NCBI GenBank assembly: GCA_900539595.1
Contig: UQCQ01000005.1
Location: 50,692 to 114,691 of the forward strand
Origin: an uncultured Mollicutes bacterium
Lineage (GTDB): Bacteria; Bacillota_I; Bacilli_A; RFN20; CAG-826
DNA length: 64,000 nt
Direction: 5' to 3'
Under the pieces are notes generated by a model. That model was given only the letters and a program-made list of their open reading frames with translations, searched no databases and was not told the DNA's origin. Position numbers and translations under genes: made by a program. This document shows, in pieces, positions 40,904 to 49,787 of this stretch (its first letter is position 1; every line of letters begins with the position of its first letter).

Positions 40904-42376
40904 TTATCTCCTATCTTTAAATCCTTTATCTTTGTTTTGCTTTTTAGAGTTCTTCCTGCCGTCATATAGCACGGCTCCGCAACGAGAACATACGCAGGGC
41001 TTATTCTCCCCTTCAAAAAATGCCCTTCCGCCGCATTCGGGGCAGCGGATCATGATATCAAGGGGTTCGTCATCCTCGCGTGAACGGAAATATTTTTGTG
41101 TATCTACGAAATCGGCAACCCGTTTAGCATTCAGCAGATGCTGCCTTTGCCTGGGGGTTAGGTAGTTATAGTAAGCGTCCATCTTCTTGAAATAATAATT
41201 GGCAAAATCGACGTTAATGCTATCGGGGCTCATCACTTCTACGTAATCGCCGATGCAGGACCTCCCATCGCCAAAAGGATCAGATAGCAACCAGGATTTG
41301 AACGGAGCAAGGTCGGTGAAAAAATGGACGATTTTTTGATCTGACGGGCGATTTTCCCTTCTTGCGATGAACGACATCTCGCGGGGATCAAAATCGCGTT
41401 CCCGCTCCAACAAAAGATTTGCATTTTCAACGTTTTGGTAATGCATTTTTTCACCAAAGAAGGATTCGAAGGATTTGGAAATCGCCCTCTCGTCCACATC
41501 TTTGAAACAGAACGATACAACGCCGTCTTTTTCTCCAAGCGAAGGTATCATTTTCATCAACATGCAGTCCAAATGACCGTACCTTTTGGCCAATTTGGGG
41601 TTCGACAGGCGGAACATCTCGTCGTTGTCCGCGAATTCTTTCTTTCGTTTCTCGTCCCGAAAGAATAGCTCCGATCGTTTTAGGGTTGGGAAGACGATAT
41701 TTTCGATTTTTTCGAAAAGGTAATGGTCTTTGCCGTCTTGTCTAAGCAACGAGCAAGCGGGCAAAAGGAAAACATAGGGATCGTGATTGACTTCTTTTAG
41801 GTAGCAGACCTTGGCCCATTCGGGATCACTTTCTCCGGGCCACTGGACCTTAATCGGGCAGTTATTGCGGTACGCTTCTTCTAGAATCTTGATTTTTTGG
41901 ATGACTTCTTCCGATTTCTTTTCTCCCCCTTGGAGATAGCAGGCGCTTAGTTCTTGGATGGATTTTTTTGAATCTTCGGTAGTGGCAAAGGCATCAAGAA
42001 TCCGCTCTTCGTAAAATTCCGTGTCGTCTTTTCCAATATACGGGTCGCTACGAACAGCCGCTAAAACACGGGCAACTTGTTCCTCACTTAGCCCATTTCT
42101 TTCTTCGATATAAAATTTGCCACCGAGAGTAGTTTCCAAAACAAAAGGAAATTCATACTTATCCGATAACTCTTTTAGATATTTCAGACATTCCGAAACG
42201 CGTTGACGCTTGATCTGGTTTCCTGGCACTCCTTCCCCTTGATAGGTAATGCCATATTTTTCATCCGCATAACGGCAAATGTCTGTTTGTTTAACGGGAT
42301 GGTCTTTATCGGTATGATGCAAAAGATAGTCCAAGGTAATCAGGATCTCTCGTTGATGGATGCGCGTGTCTTCCAT
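40904..42376 (-). CDS. WYL-domain transcriptional regulator with C-terminal zinc ribbon
   Basis: 490 residues. Residues ~5-80: winged HTH typical of WYL proteins (ILITLDYLLHHTDKDHPVKQ, RVSECLKYLKELSDKYEFPF). Residues ~170-245: WYL-like domain (KVCYLKEVNHDPYVFLLPAC). Residues ~440-470: zinc ribbon CPECGG and CSRCGA. Basic tail. WYL proteins sense ligands, often nucleic acid-like, and commonly control defence or DNA-damage genes. It is the first gene of the operon with the HExxH-HTH protease and probably controls it. Confidence 0.82.
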   Translation of the reverse strand: MEDTRIHQREILITLDYLLHHTDKDHPVKQTDICRYADEKYGITYQGEGVPGNQIKRQRVSECLKYLKELSDKYEFPFVLETTLGGKFYIEERNGLSEEQVARVLAAVRSDPYIGKDDTEFYEERILDAFATTEDSKKSIQELSACYLQGGEKKSEEVIQKIKILEEAYRNNCPIKVQWPGESDPEWAKVCYLKEVNHDPYVFLLPACSLLRQDGKDHYLFEKIENIVFPTLKRSELFFRDEKRKKEFADNDEMFRLSNPKLAKRYGHLDCMLMKMIPSLGEKDGVVSFCFKDVDERAISKSFESFFGEKMHYQNVENANLLLERERDFDPREMSFIARRENRPSDQKIVHFFTDLAPFKSWLLSDPFGDGRSCIGDYVEVMSPDSINVDFANYYFKKMDAYYNYLTPRQRQHLLNAKRVADFVDTQKYFRSREDDEPLDIMIRCPECGGRAFFEGENKPCVCSRCGAVLYDGRKNSKKQNKDKGFKDRR

Positions 42377-42710
42377 ACTCCCCCTCCTTCATCCGCGAAA
42401 AGAATAACGTCAAAATTTCAACATGCAGGACAAAATGAAAAAATGGGCGCATATAAGGACAAAAATTTTTCCACTTGCCCTCTCATACGCACACCCCCAT
42501 GCATTTTGGATATAGATAAGGCGTCAAGTAGACGCCCCCCTTCCAATCGTTATCCTAAATATGCCACGAATAGGTACGCGTTGCCATGATTTTTCGAACC
42601 AAATTTCGCCTTTTTCAAAAAAATGTGCCGATACCAGCCCATCTATTGATTTGGCCTTTTTCTTTCGTTATTTGCCGATAAAATAAAAGGCATAAACGGG
42701 GGTTTAATCT
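42377..42710. other. Divergent control region between the WYL and FtsK-like genes
   Basis: No gene. A -10 box TAAAAT at 42679-42684 and GGGGG 9 bases before the start serve the FtsK-like gene. The word TTGCCGATA (42672-42680) repeats one arm of the palindrome before fic. No clear 23-bp periodicity. Confidence 0.4.
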
Positions 42711-43343
42711 ATGGACGAAAATTACAAAAAGAATGTCGTCTTAGTCGGAAAAGAATTTGACGGCATCGAACTAGGGAAAAACTATTTCTTGGATTTCAAC
42801 CAAGTCAAAAATCTGTTGGTCTCTGGGACTACTGGCGCCGGGAAATCCATTTTCCTTCATGTTTTGTACGATCAAATCAGCGAGCAAAACAATGAAGCGG
42901 AATTCTATTTGTTTGATCCCAAAATAGTCGAATTTTGGAAAGAACGCAAAAATGATAACGCCACCGGGGTCTGCTCTCCCGAGGAGGTGGAGAAAGCCTT
43001 TAGCGAATTAAAGGTAAAACTAGATTCCTTAGATCACGATCTTTATCTCATCGTCGATGAACTCGCCAATTATATGGGTGGACTGGACGAAGAGTTCATC
43101 GGACTTATCCAAAAAAAGAACCCCTTCTTTCATTTCATTGCTTCTTCTCAAGCTGCTTCGATGCCGGAGTTGCAAGGGCTCTTTCCTTATATTCCTAATC
43201 GTATGGCGTTTGCCCAATCCTCCGTCATCGACAGCAAGGCCATCATTGGGCGAAGCGGACTCGAACTTCTAAAAGGGTGTGGCGATGGCCTAGCCATCAT
43301 CAACGGGGAAACCAAGCGCGTGCAGATCATTTGGAAACATTAA
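42711..43343 (+). CDS. Short FtsK/SpoIIIE-like ATPase
   Basis: 210 residues, only the motor core. Walker A SGTTGAGKSIF (~residues 38-48), Walker B LYLIVDELANYMG, and the SSQAAS and GLAIINGETKRVQIIW C-terminal strands as in FtsK. It lacks membrane, linker and gamma (HTH) domains and most of the alpha domain. Such short forms occur in mobile and conflict loci as DNA translocases or HerA-like motors. Transcribed away from the WYL operon. Confidence 0.78.
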   Translation: MDENYKKNVVLVGKEFDGIELGKNYFLDFNQVKNLLVSGTTGAGKSIFLHVLYDQISEQNNEAEFYLFDPKIVEFWKERKNDNATGVCSPEEVEKAFSELKVKLDSLDHDLYLIVDELANYMGGLDEEFIGLIQKKNPFFHFIASSQAASMPELQGLFPYIPNRMAFAQSSVIDSKAIIGRSGLELLKGCGDGLAIINGETKRVQIIWKH

Positions 43344-43391
43344 GAACACCTTCCTTGGCTTTAACATAGCAAAAAAAGGGAGTTGCAAGAT

Positions 43392-44745
43392 GTTTGTGTA
43401 ATTCCTAGTCGCATCGCCCCGCCCCTTCAAACGATGAATCCCATTTCCTTTTTCTCCTCCTCGCTCATTTCGAGCATGAACCTAGCTGGCCTCGCATTGC
43501 GGTTGTAGTCTTCGTAAACCTTCGCCAAGACGATCGGCGCGGAATCCTCCGAATTGTATTGGATCCTAGTCCCTGGGAGGCTGCTTCCAACATCAAATTT
43601 TCGCTGGCGATTCCGCCGCGTTGGACGTGTAAATCGATTTCCGCATCGCCTTCGGGAATTCGTAGAAGCGAAACATGGAATCGGCCTTTCCCAAAAGCGA
43701 CGAAACCAGCTTCGGATACGGTTTCGACCACTTCGAAGCGAACGCCTCGAACGCCTCGTCGCATTCCTTTCTCGATCCTTTTGTGTAGACGGCTTTGAAA
43801 TCGTCCATTATCTCTTTCCTGTCCCTCATCCTCGTCGCTTGGGATATGTTCCTTTGGACGTGGACGAGGCAGAGCCGCCTCTTCGATTCCGGGAACCATT
43901 TCGCGATTGCCTCCGGCATCCCCTGAAGGCCGTCGGTGACGAACAGCTTGGGGCTCCCGATGCCGCGCGTTTTGATGGATTCGAGGAATTCGGACCAATT
44001 GCCGGCGCCCTCCTGCGGGGCGGACCGGAAGTCCAGGACCTGCCTCCTCCCGTCTTTGGTCACGCCGATCGCGACTTCGATGCATTCCTTCGCCACGGAC
44101 GACGTGTCGCCGTATCTCCTCCGAAGGGGGACGTAGGTGCCGTCCATGAAGACGACGACGCATTCCGGGAGGGGCCTGCTGCGGAATTCCTCCGCTCCCT
44201 TCGCCAGTTTGGCGACGAACCTCCTCGCCGACTCCCTCGAGAGCTCGAGGCTGGAATCGGAGGCGAGATGCTCGGTGATCTCATTCAGCGTTAGACCCTC
44301 CAGATAAAGCCTTTGGACAAGGTATTCCAAATCCGATGTCGCCCTTTGGTACGGCTTCAGCATCTGCGTTTTGAAGAGCGACATCCTGTCCCTCGGAACG
44401 CGGAGGAAAAGCGGGCCGTACGAGGTTTTCAAAACCCTTTCGTAATAGCCGTTCCGGTAGATTTTCCCATCGGTGGTGTTCGCCGCCTCCGCCAGGAAAT
44501 CCTCGATTTCGCCGTCCAAAGCCTCGTTGAACGCCCTTTCGAGCTCGGCTCTGACGAAGGAATTCAGATCCTCCCTCAGCGCTGATGCCGCCTGCTCCGC
44601 CGACATCGACGAAAAAAGTTGTATAATTGACATGGTCGCTTAGTTCCTTTCCAATCGTTTGTGAACAAAACAATTATAAGGGCTATGCGGCTTTTTGCTT
44701 GCCCATCAGCAAGCGGAGGGAATCGCCCCCCTCAATTACACAAAC
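43392..44745 (-). mobile_element. IS256-family insertion sequence
   Basis: Terminal inverted repeats GTTTGTGTAATT (43392-43403) and AATTACACAAAC (44734-44745) enclose 1354 bases with one transposase gene. No target-site duplication of 8-9 bases is evident beside the ends, which suggests rearrangement after insertion. Confidence 0.75.
43427..44633 (-). pseudogene. IS256-family transposase, C-terminal frameshift
   Basis: Mutator-type DDE transposase. Visible: VVVFMDGTYVPLRRRYGDTS (first Asp), KLFVTDGLQGMPEAIAKWFP (second Asp), RLCLVHVQRNIS and the Glu motif SIYTSNAAES. The frame then ends as PAKI-stop, but removing one A near 43577 restores the family ending (GTRIQYNSEDSAPIVLAKVY to the TGA at 43427). 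Unlike the other broken genes here this is a one-base gain. Inactive unless the shift is programmed or a sequencing error. Confidence 0.85.
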
Positions 44746-45182
44746 TTAATGTAACTCTCCAAAAAAACGGCCGGGTTCCAAATAGTGGCTCTATAACTTC
44801 TATGGTGGTTGAGATTTTCGACCAACCGCCTTGTTTGTTATAGGTTCCGATGGTTTCCGACAAAAATAAAGGCCTCATTTGGGACGTTTGGCCCATCCAA
44901 TGTCCACGGTTCGGGTCCGCGGCGTGAAACGTCAAGACAAAAAGCCGCGAACGCCGCCGCGATTGCCACTGATGGACGCTGCAATTTTGAAAGAATCCGG
45001 GAGTCCTTTTCCTCATGAGGTGGAACGCGAAAAGATAAAAGAACACCCGTTTGGATGCCCTATTCGCCCAACCACCTACGGTTATGGTTTTGGCCGGTTG
45101 CTGGGAGTTTTGTACTAGTGCTGTAATAGTACACTTTTGTACTTTCACAAAAGAAAAAGGGCATCATACCCTTAATCTATGA
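44746..45182. other. Region without a supported gene, with a palindrome
   Basis: Several short open frames overlap on both strands without family resemblance or ribosome sites. GTACTA (45112-45117) and TAGTAC (45127-45132) form an inverted repeat, with a third GTAC 10 bases on, near the end of the NADAR gene. Confidence 0.35.
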
Positions 45183-45272
45183 TTAATTCCTTTTCCAAGA
45201 CACATAACAAGGATTATTTCTCATTAAAATTATAAGTCAAATAAAGACATTTGACCACTAATGCTTTCTTTA
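45183..45272. repeat. 90-bp direct repeat flanking the DarT1 cassette, left copy
   Basis: Matches 48503-48592 at 84 of 90 positions without gaps. It includes the last 14 codons of the NADAR gene (SISGQMSLFDL), so the right copy is a gene-end relic. Confidence 0.9.
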
Positions 45273-45886
45273 TAAAGCTCTTTAAATTTTTCAAACGCAG
45301 ACAGATAATAATCACATTTGCCATTTCTTCGTATCGAGACGTATATAGCTACTGCTCTAGCTTGACAATTAATGCTTTTCTTATCATTGAACTCAATATC
45401 AGAAAAAACATCATATTCTAATATTTCGTCTTTCCATTTTGATTTGTTTAATGCATTTATATAAATCCAATCATAAAAAGCAGACTTTGGATTTAATGGA
45501 TATTCAACACCATTATATTTAAAGCAGATAAGGCGGTTATTTCCATTCTCTCTGACGTATTTCTTCGCTTCTAATGGTGAAGAGTCTTTTAAGAATTCAA
45601 ATTGACCAATTCCATCAAACACCTTTGAAGATTGGAATACTGATTCAACAAAATATTTATCTAACTTAAGGTTAAAGGCAGAGAGAGACCTTCCTAATTC
45701 AATTGATGATTTGGAAGAAATTTCGATTGATTTACATCCTGGATACTTTGCTTTGATAGAATTCTGGAGTGAAGCAGCGCATTTTATTTTTTGAGAAAAA
45801 GCCATTCCTTTGACATAGTCAAAAGAAACATATTTTTCTTCAATCTCATTTTTATTATTTACAAAGAAACACAAACGTTCTGCCAT
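45230..45886 (-). CDS. NADAR-domain antitoxin of a DarT1 system (DarG1-like)
   Basis: 218 residues. IEISSKSSIELGRSLSAFNL, FVESVFQSSKVFDGIGQFEF, PLNPKSAFYDWIYINALNKS and IEFNDKKSINCQARAVAIYV match the DarT1-associated NADAR antitoxin family. NADAR domains remove ADP-ribose from modified guanine in DNA and so reverse the toxin. Starts in the TAATG overlap with the toxin gene stop, the usual tight coupling. AT-rich, like the whole 45.2-48.6 kb segment. Confidence 0.82.
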   Translation of the reverse strand: MAERLCFFVNNKNEIEEKYVSFDYVKGMAFSQKIKCAASLQNSIKAKYPGCKSIEISSKSSIELGRSLSAFNLKLDKYFVESVFQSSKVFDGIGQFEFLKDSSPLEAKKYVRENGNNRLICFKYNGVEYPLNPKSAFYDWIYINALNKSKWKDEILEYDVFSDIEFNDKKSINCQARAVAIYVSIRRNGKCDYYLSAFEKFKELYKESISGQMSLFDL

Positions 45887-47075
45887 TAATATTCCTCAAT
45901 TGGATCAATAAAATATTTTGGATCCACTCTTTTTTCAAAAAGAATCTCAGCTCTCGGATTAGTTGTCTCATTTTGTTTTCTTCCATCTCTATTTCTATCA
46001 TAAGTAGTTTTGATTCCAGTCATGAAATCAGTCTGAGAAACGATAGGAGCGAACATATTCTCAAAACTATCCAATCCGCGCCCAAAAGATACTTCATTCT
46101 TTGACGCATTCATATTGCAATAAATTCTATCTTTTTCTATGTCTTCCCAAAGAATTCTTGAATCAATATAAATCACAATCACGTTATTAATTCTTCCACT
46201 AGCCCTATAAGCTCTTATTAGGTCTTTGTTGACATTGGTTACTGACAATGAAATATAGTCTCTATTATCAGACTTCATAATTGAATCAACTTTATGCGAA
46301 CTGATGTTGTTGTCTTTTATATTAACGAAAATCCCTCTTCTTCCAGCTTCGCTGATTGATAAAATGCCATTTTTCATTATCGAGTCATAATTCTTTTTAT
46401 CAGTAAAGTGAACTAGATATTTAATACCTCTCTTTTCTAAAAAGTTTTTAATGGCAGATTGCTCTGTAGATAAAACTTGAGTTTCGTGTTCAGAAACAAC
46501 TTGAATTTGAGGCGCTATTGCCTTTTTGATTGCTATTTTCTTAGGTTCAGGAAGAATAAAAGCTTATTTAAAATATCTGAAATTTTATTAATGGCTTCAT
46601 TGTTAATTTTTTCTGCAATATCGAGAATCCTATTGATCAGCTCTTTTTTCTTTTGAGAAGAATTATAAGCCGCACCAAATAACGCTCCGATGCCTACCAA
46701 CCATCCAACTGGACCGCCAAGAAGTATCGCGGCTCCAAGGCCAGCGCCCGCTCCAACAGCCAAATGTTCTAAATTAAAATCCGAAAAACTAGAAGAGTTA
46801 GAACCATACGAAATGATTGAATTCAATTCGTCAATTTCTGTGTTAATCTCTTCTGCGATTTTGGTATAACGACTATTAACTTCACTTTCGATATATGAAA
46901 CCGCATCACGGTACGCTTCAGAACAACGAGAGTCGGTAAAAAGTCCACTACTGTATTCGTGGTTTTTCCTCATCCAAGATTCAATGTAATTCTGAACCGA
47001 ATAAGATGTAGTTAAAACATTGAATTTGTTATTCAGGGATTTTTTTAAAGTTTTTAATCGTGATTGGGAAATCAA
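45886..47075 (-). pseudogene. DarT1-like DNA ADP-ribosyltransferase with N-terminal coiled-coil/Gly-rich membrane domain, one frameshift
   Basis: DarT enzymes attach ADP-ribose to single-stranded DNA. C-terminal part: VHFTDKKNYDSIMKNGILSI, YISLSVTNVNKDLIRAYRAS, and FENMFAPIVSQTDF with the late AEILFEKRVDPKYFIDPI, as in DarT. This part has no ATG, GTG or TTG start of its own. Adding one base to the A/T run at 46558-46561 joins it in frame to the upstream 180-residue frame (coiled coil, then GAGAGLGAAILLGGPVGWLV). The result is one 396-residue protein whose N-terminal part may anchor or gate the toxin. Only the toxin frame is broken; the antitoxin is intact. Confidence 0.72.
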
Positions 47076-47101
47076 TTTTGACTCTCCTTCGTTAATCTAT
47101 T

Positions 47102-47118
47102 TTAATACTATGTATTAA
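47102..47118. promoter_or_regulatory. Operator-like palindrome before the DarT1 gene
   Basis: TTAATAC-TAT-GTATTAA, 27 bases upstream of the start. The same arms occur at 48490-48506 before the lipoprotein gene. Confidence 0.65.
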
Positions 47119-47161
47119 TCTTTCTTCTAAGCGAAATAACTTGTATTATTTCGTATTGAAA

Positions 47162-48478
47162 TTAATAAACAAATTTGCCTTCTGAATTGAGAGCTAGCTC
47201 ATGTTCAAAGAAAGGAACTTTCAAATCAATTGTTTTATCCGAAGAATTATAATCGTAAAAAACGTCAAGAACTCTAATGTCATCTTCGCTGTTATTTGTA
47301 ATTACAACTTTTATTCTTCCAACATAAGAAACTTCTTCATCAAAAGATTTATGAATTTCCAATGTCATTGGTAAAAATTTTTCACTTGTTATTTCGTAAG
47401 TAGCCACTACAGACTCATTATTTGAATAGTCATAAGATGTAACATGCAAAGAATCAAGGATCGAATAAGCAATATCAATATGCTTTGCTTCGTTTGTTAT
47501 TCTTATCGCGGTGTTATCATCAATATAGTTGCATTCAAATAAATCAAAATTGCTATATCTTGTGAATTGACCATAAAAGGTAGCATATCCCTCTTCATAA
47601 GTTGTAATGGTTCCTCCGGCATCCATCATTGGATCAAATCCATTCACTATATATTCACTTTTAACAGTCAGTTCTGATATATTAGGCACTACTTCTATTT
47701 TTCCAGACCAAGTAACACCATGCCACGTGGCTGATAAATCATATTTACCTAATTTAGTAAAATCAACTTCCGAATAATCAAACTTGGCTGCCTTGCAGCT
47801 TATTTCTCTAGTTGTTTGTACATCTTGAGTGCCTTCAATAGAAACAGGCTCGATAAGTTCGGCTTCAAAATATGCAGTTTCAAAATCTTGTGATCTTCCT
47901 AAATAGTTAGTGTTTGTTTCATCTGGATTCGTTATATTTTGGAAGACTTTAAATTCATGATAAGTTGTTAGACTTCTAACATTGTAGACATTTGTAAAAA
48001 TGGGATAAAAATCAGTGTCCTTAGTGATATTGGTGAGTGCCTTGTCCCAACCAGTAAAGACATAATAATAATCTTGATTAGCTTTTGATGAAGGGTCTTT
48101 ATCGCCTTTAAACTCTACCGTTCCTCCATTTTCAACTTTGGTTGTATATAAAACTGTTCCATTGTCATCATGAAAGGTGCAGGTTCTTTCAGCATTCTTG
48201 CTCGTGTATTGAGCAATAAAAGTGGTATCAACTTTGATATTTGTTAACGGCTTATCCCAACCACTAAATGTGTAATCATATTGAGAATCGCTTGGTCTAG
48301 TAGGAGTTTCACCTTGATAAGCAGCATCCTCTCCATATTTAATCGATGTATAAAAAAGAACAGAAGCGTCGTAATTCTTAAATGTCACTTCTAAATATTC
48401 AGGATGGGATTCTTTATTGCTACATCCTGTCAATAGCATTATCGGCATTATTGCCACCATAAATACTTTACTCTTCAT
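47162..48478 (-). CDS. Lipoprotein with two InlB/Listeria-Bacteroides-type repeats
   Basis: 438 residues. Signal peptide with lipobox LLTGC (Cys ~19). Residues ~30-140 hold two InlB B-repeat-like units, each ending in FSGWDKPLTNI or FTGWDKALTNI and followed by TDFYPIF or TTFIAQY. The rest is beta-rich with no known domain. Surface-located. It shares its upstream palindrome with the DarT1 gene and lies inside the same 90-bp repeats, so it may belong to the cassette. AAGGAG 7 bases before the ATG. Confidence 0.8.
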   Translation of the reverse strand: MKSKVFMVAIMPIMLLTGCSNKESHPEYLEVTFKNYDASVLFYTSIKYGEDAAYQGETPTRPSDSQYDYTFSGWDKPLTNIKVDTTFIAQYTSKNAERTCTFHDDNGTVLYTTKVENGGTVEFKGDKDPSSKANQDYYYVFTGWDKALTNITKDTDFYPIFTNVYNVRSLTTYHEFKVFQNITNPDETNTNYLGRSQDFETAYFEAELIEPVSIEGTQDVQTTREISCKAAKFDYSEVDFTKLGKYDLSATWHGVTWSGKIEVVPNISELTVKSEYIVNGFDPMMDAGGTITTYEEGYATFYGQFTRYSNFDLFECNYIDDNTAIRITNEAKHIDIAYSILDSLHVTSYDYSNNESVVATYEITSEKFLPMTLEIHKSFDEEVSYVGRIKVVITNNSEDDIRVLDVFYDYNSSDKTIDLKVPFFEHELALNSEGKFVY

Positions 48479-48489
48479 AAAGTTCTCCT

Positions 48490-48506
48490 TTAATACTTTG
48501 TATTAA
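48490..48506. promoter_or_regulatory. Operator-like palindrome before the lipoprotein gene
   Basis: TTAATAC-TTT-GTATTAA, 12 bases upstream of the start, same arms as 47102-47118. Confidence 0.65.
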
Positions 48507-48592
48507 TTCCTTTTCTATGACGCATAACGAGGATTATTTCTTATTAAATTTATAAGTCAAATAAAGACATTTGACCACTAATGCTTTCTTTA
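48503..48592. repeat. 90-bp direct repeat flanking the DarT1 cassette, right copy
   Basis: See 45183-45272. Here it carries only the last codons of a NADAR gene, without the rest, which shows that a second copy once stood here or that the cassette arose by recombination between copies. Confidence 0.9.
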
Positions 48593-49026
48593 GTTAGCGT
48601 TCCGTCCTGTGTATTTCTTGCTTAAATATATAGTGGCCTGGTTCTTAGGAGCCCACCGAAGGCGTTGAACACCTGACACCGTCGCGACGCTTATTTTGTT
48701 TAGGCTATAAGACATTATTATGATTTTCGCCTAAAAATCTGGAAATCTACTTAAAAAACACTGGATTGAGAAACCTTTTTCAAGTCGTTGTAAAACGCGC
48801 ATATAAAAAGACATCGACGAACCGTACCATCGATGCCGGTTGGTTTTTATTAAGTCAGGATCGCTGGAATAAGAATCACAAAATAACTCGCATAACCAAA
48901 AGGCGATTTTGTCTCCGCCCCTTATACTCACATAAAGGATAATAATGAGACCGTAATCTAACGTAATCCGCCTCCGACCTTGGATAGCCTAGTTCGCAGG
49001 ATCTCCGCTTAAACGGACTCTAGAGC
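48593..49026. other. Region without a supported gene
   Basis: About 430 bases. Only short open frames without ribosome sites or family resemblance; no periodic repeats seen. Confidence 0.4.
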
Positions 49027-49524
49027 CTAGTATTCTATCGGGGCGGTGAGATTGGTTTTATCTACGGCAATCTGGATGCGGGAAAGCTCTTGCTGGAGCT
49101 TCTTCAAATCCGCGATGGCCTTGTTTTGATCGTAATTGATTTTATTGATCACCGTTTTGTTGCTGATATATCCTCCAACGGAAGTCTCGGTATATTCCAT
49201 TTTTTTGGCTAAAAACGTCAAAATCTTGATTTCTTTTTGGAGTTGGCTGATGCGAACCAAGGCTTCGGCGACGGTCAAATCGAAGCCTTCGATCTTGGTG
49301 GTACTATTGAATTTAGCAAGTGCGCTGCGGATACGAAGTTCCTGCTCGTAGATTTTATTCATCTCTTCGCGGTTCTTCTCATAGGAATAACCCGTATCAT
49401 AACGAAATTCCATTTTTTCGTCGAGGGGAGCAACGCTGCGCTCGGTATCTTCCAAGTGAAGCCGTTCTGCTTCGCTTTGAAGGAATTTGAGTTCCTTCAT
49501 TAATAAGGTTGGGGTCTTTTTCAT
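49027..49524 (-). CDS. DIP1984-family protein
   Basis: 165 residues, alpha-helical. The central pattern TKIEGFDLTVAEALVRISQL, the Y-T-E-T stretch, then IADLKKLQQELSRIQIAVDK and TNLTAPIEY match the DIP1984 family (function unknown; earlier also called septicolysin-like). The N-terminal ~25 residues differ from the usual MKLAEAL start. AAGGAGG precedes the ATG. Confidence 0.7.
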   Translation of the reverse strand: MKKTPTLLMKELKFLQSEAERLHLEDTERSVAPLDEKMEFRYDTGYSYEKNREEMNKIYEQELRIRSALAKFNSTTKIEGFDLTVAEALVRISQLQKEIKILTFLAKKMEYTETSVGGYISNKTVINKINYDQNKAIADLKKLQQELSRIQIAVDKTNLTAPIEY

Positions 49525-49709
49525 TTTATCTTCCTCCTTCAGAAAGGTGGCTGAAACAAGGGGTCTCCTTTGGTTCCTTGTTTATCCTGCTTTATTTTAA
49601 AGGGGTTTTTCCATTGATGGTTAAAGTAATTCATTTTGTACCGATTTAGGTACTTATTTTTCGAACTTGGGAATTGATACGTCTTTAAACTCCCCTGAAT
49701 TTTTCCCTG

Positions 49710-49748
49710 CATAGCAAACACTTTGGATTTTAAAAAGTTTTTGCTATG
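49710..49748 (-). terminator. Hairpin after the DUF4143 ATPase copy 2
   Basis: CATAGCAAACACTT (49710-49723) and AAGTTTTTGCTATG (49735-49748), 13 of 14 paired. No strong T run, so terminator use is likely but not certain. The region 49525-49787 holds no supported gene. Confidence 0.45.
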
Positions 49749-49787
49749 GATTGCAAAAACTTCTATCAAAACCAACTTGACTCGAAG

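Noticed and set aside
43554..44294. 246-residue plus-strand frame within the IS256 element
   Set aside because: Antisense shadow of the transposase gene.
44732..45148. 138-residue minus-strand frame and overlapping plus-strand frames
   Set aside because: Low-complexity, mutually overlapping, no start signals; treated as non-coding.
48731..48931. 66-residue minus-strand frame
   Set aside because: No ribosome site or recognisable features; isolated in a gene-poor stretch.
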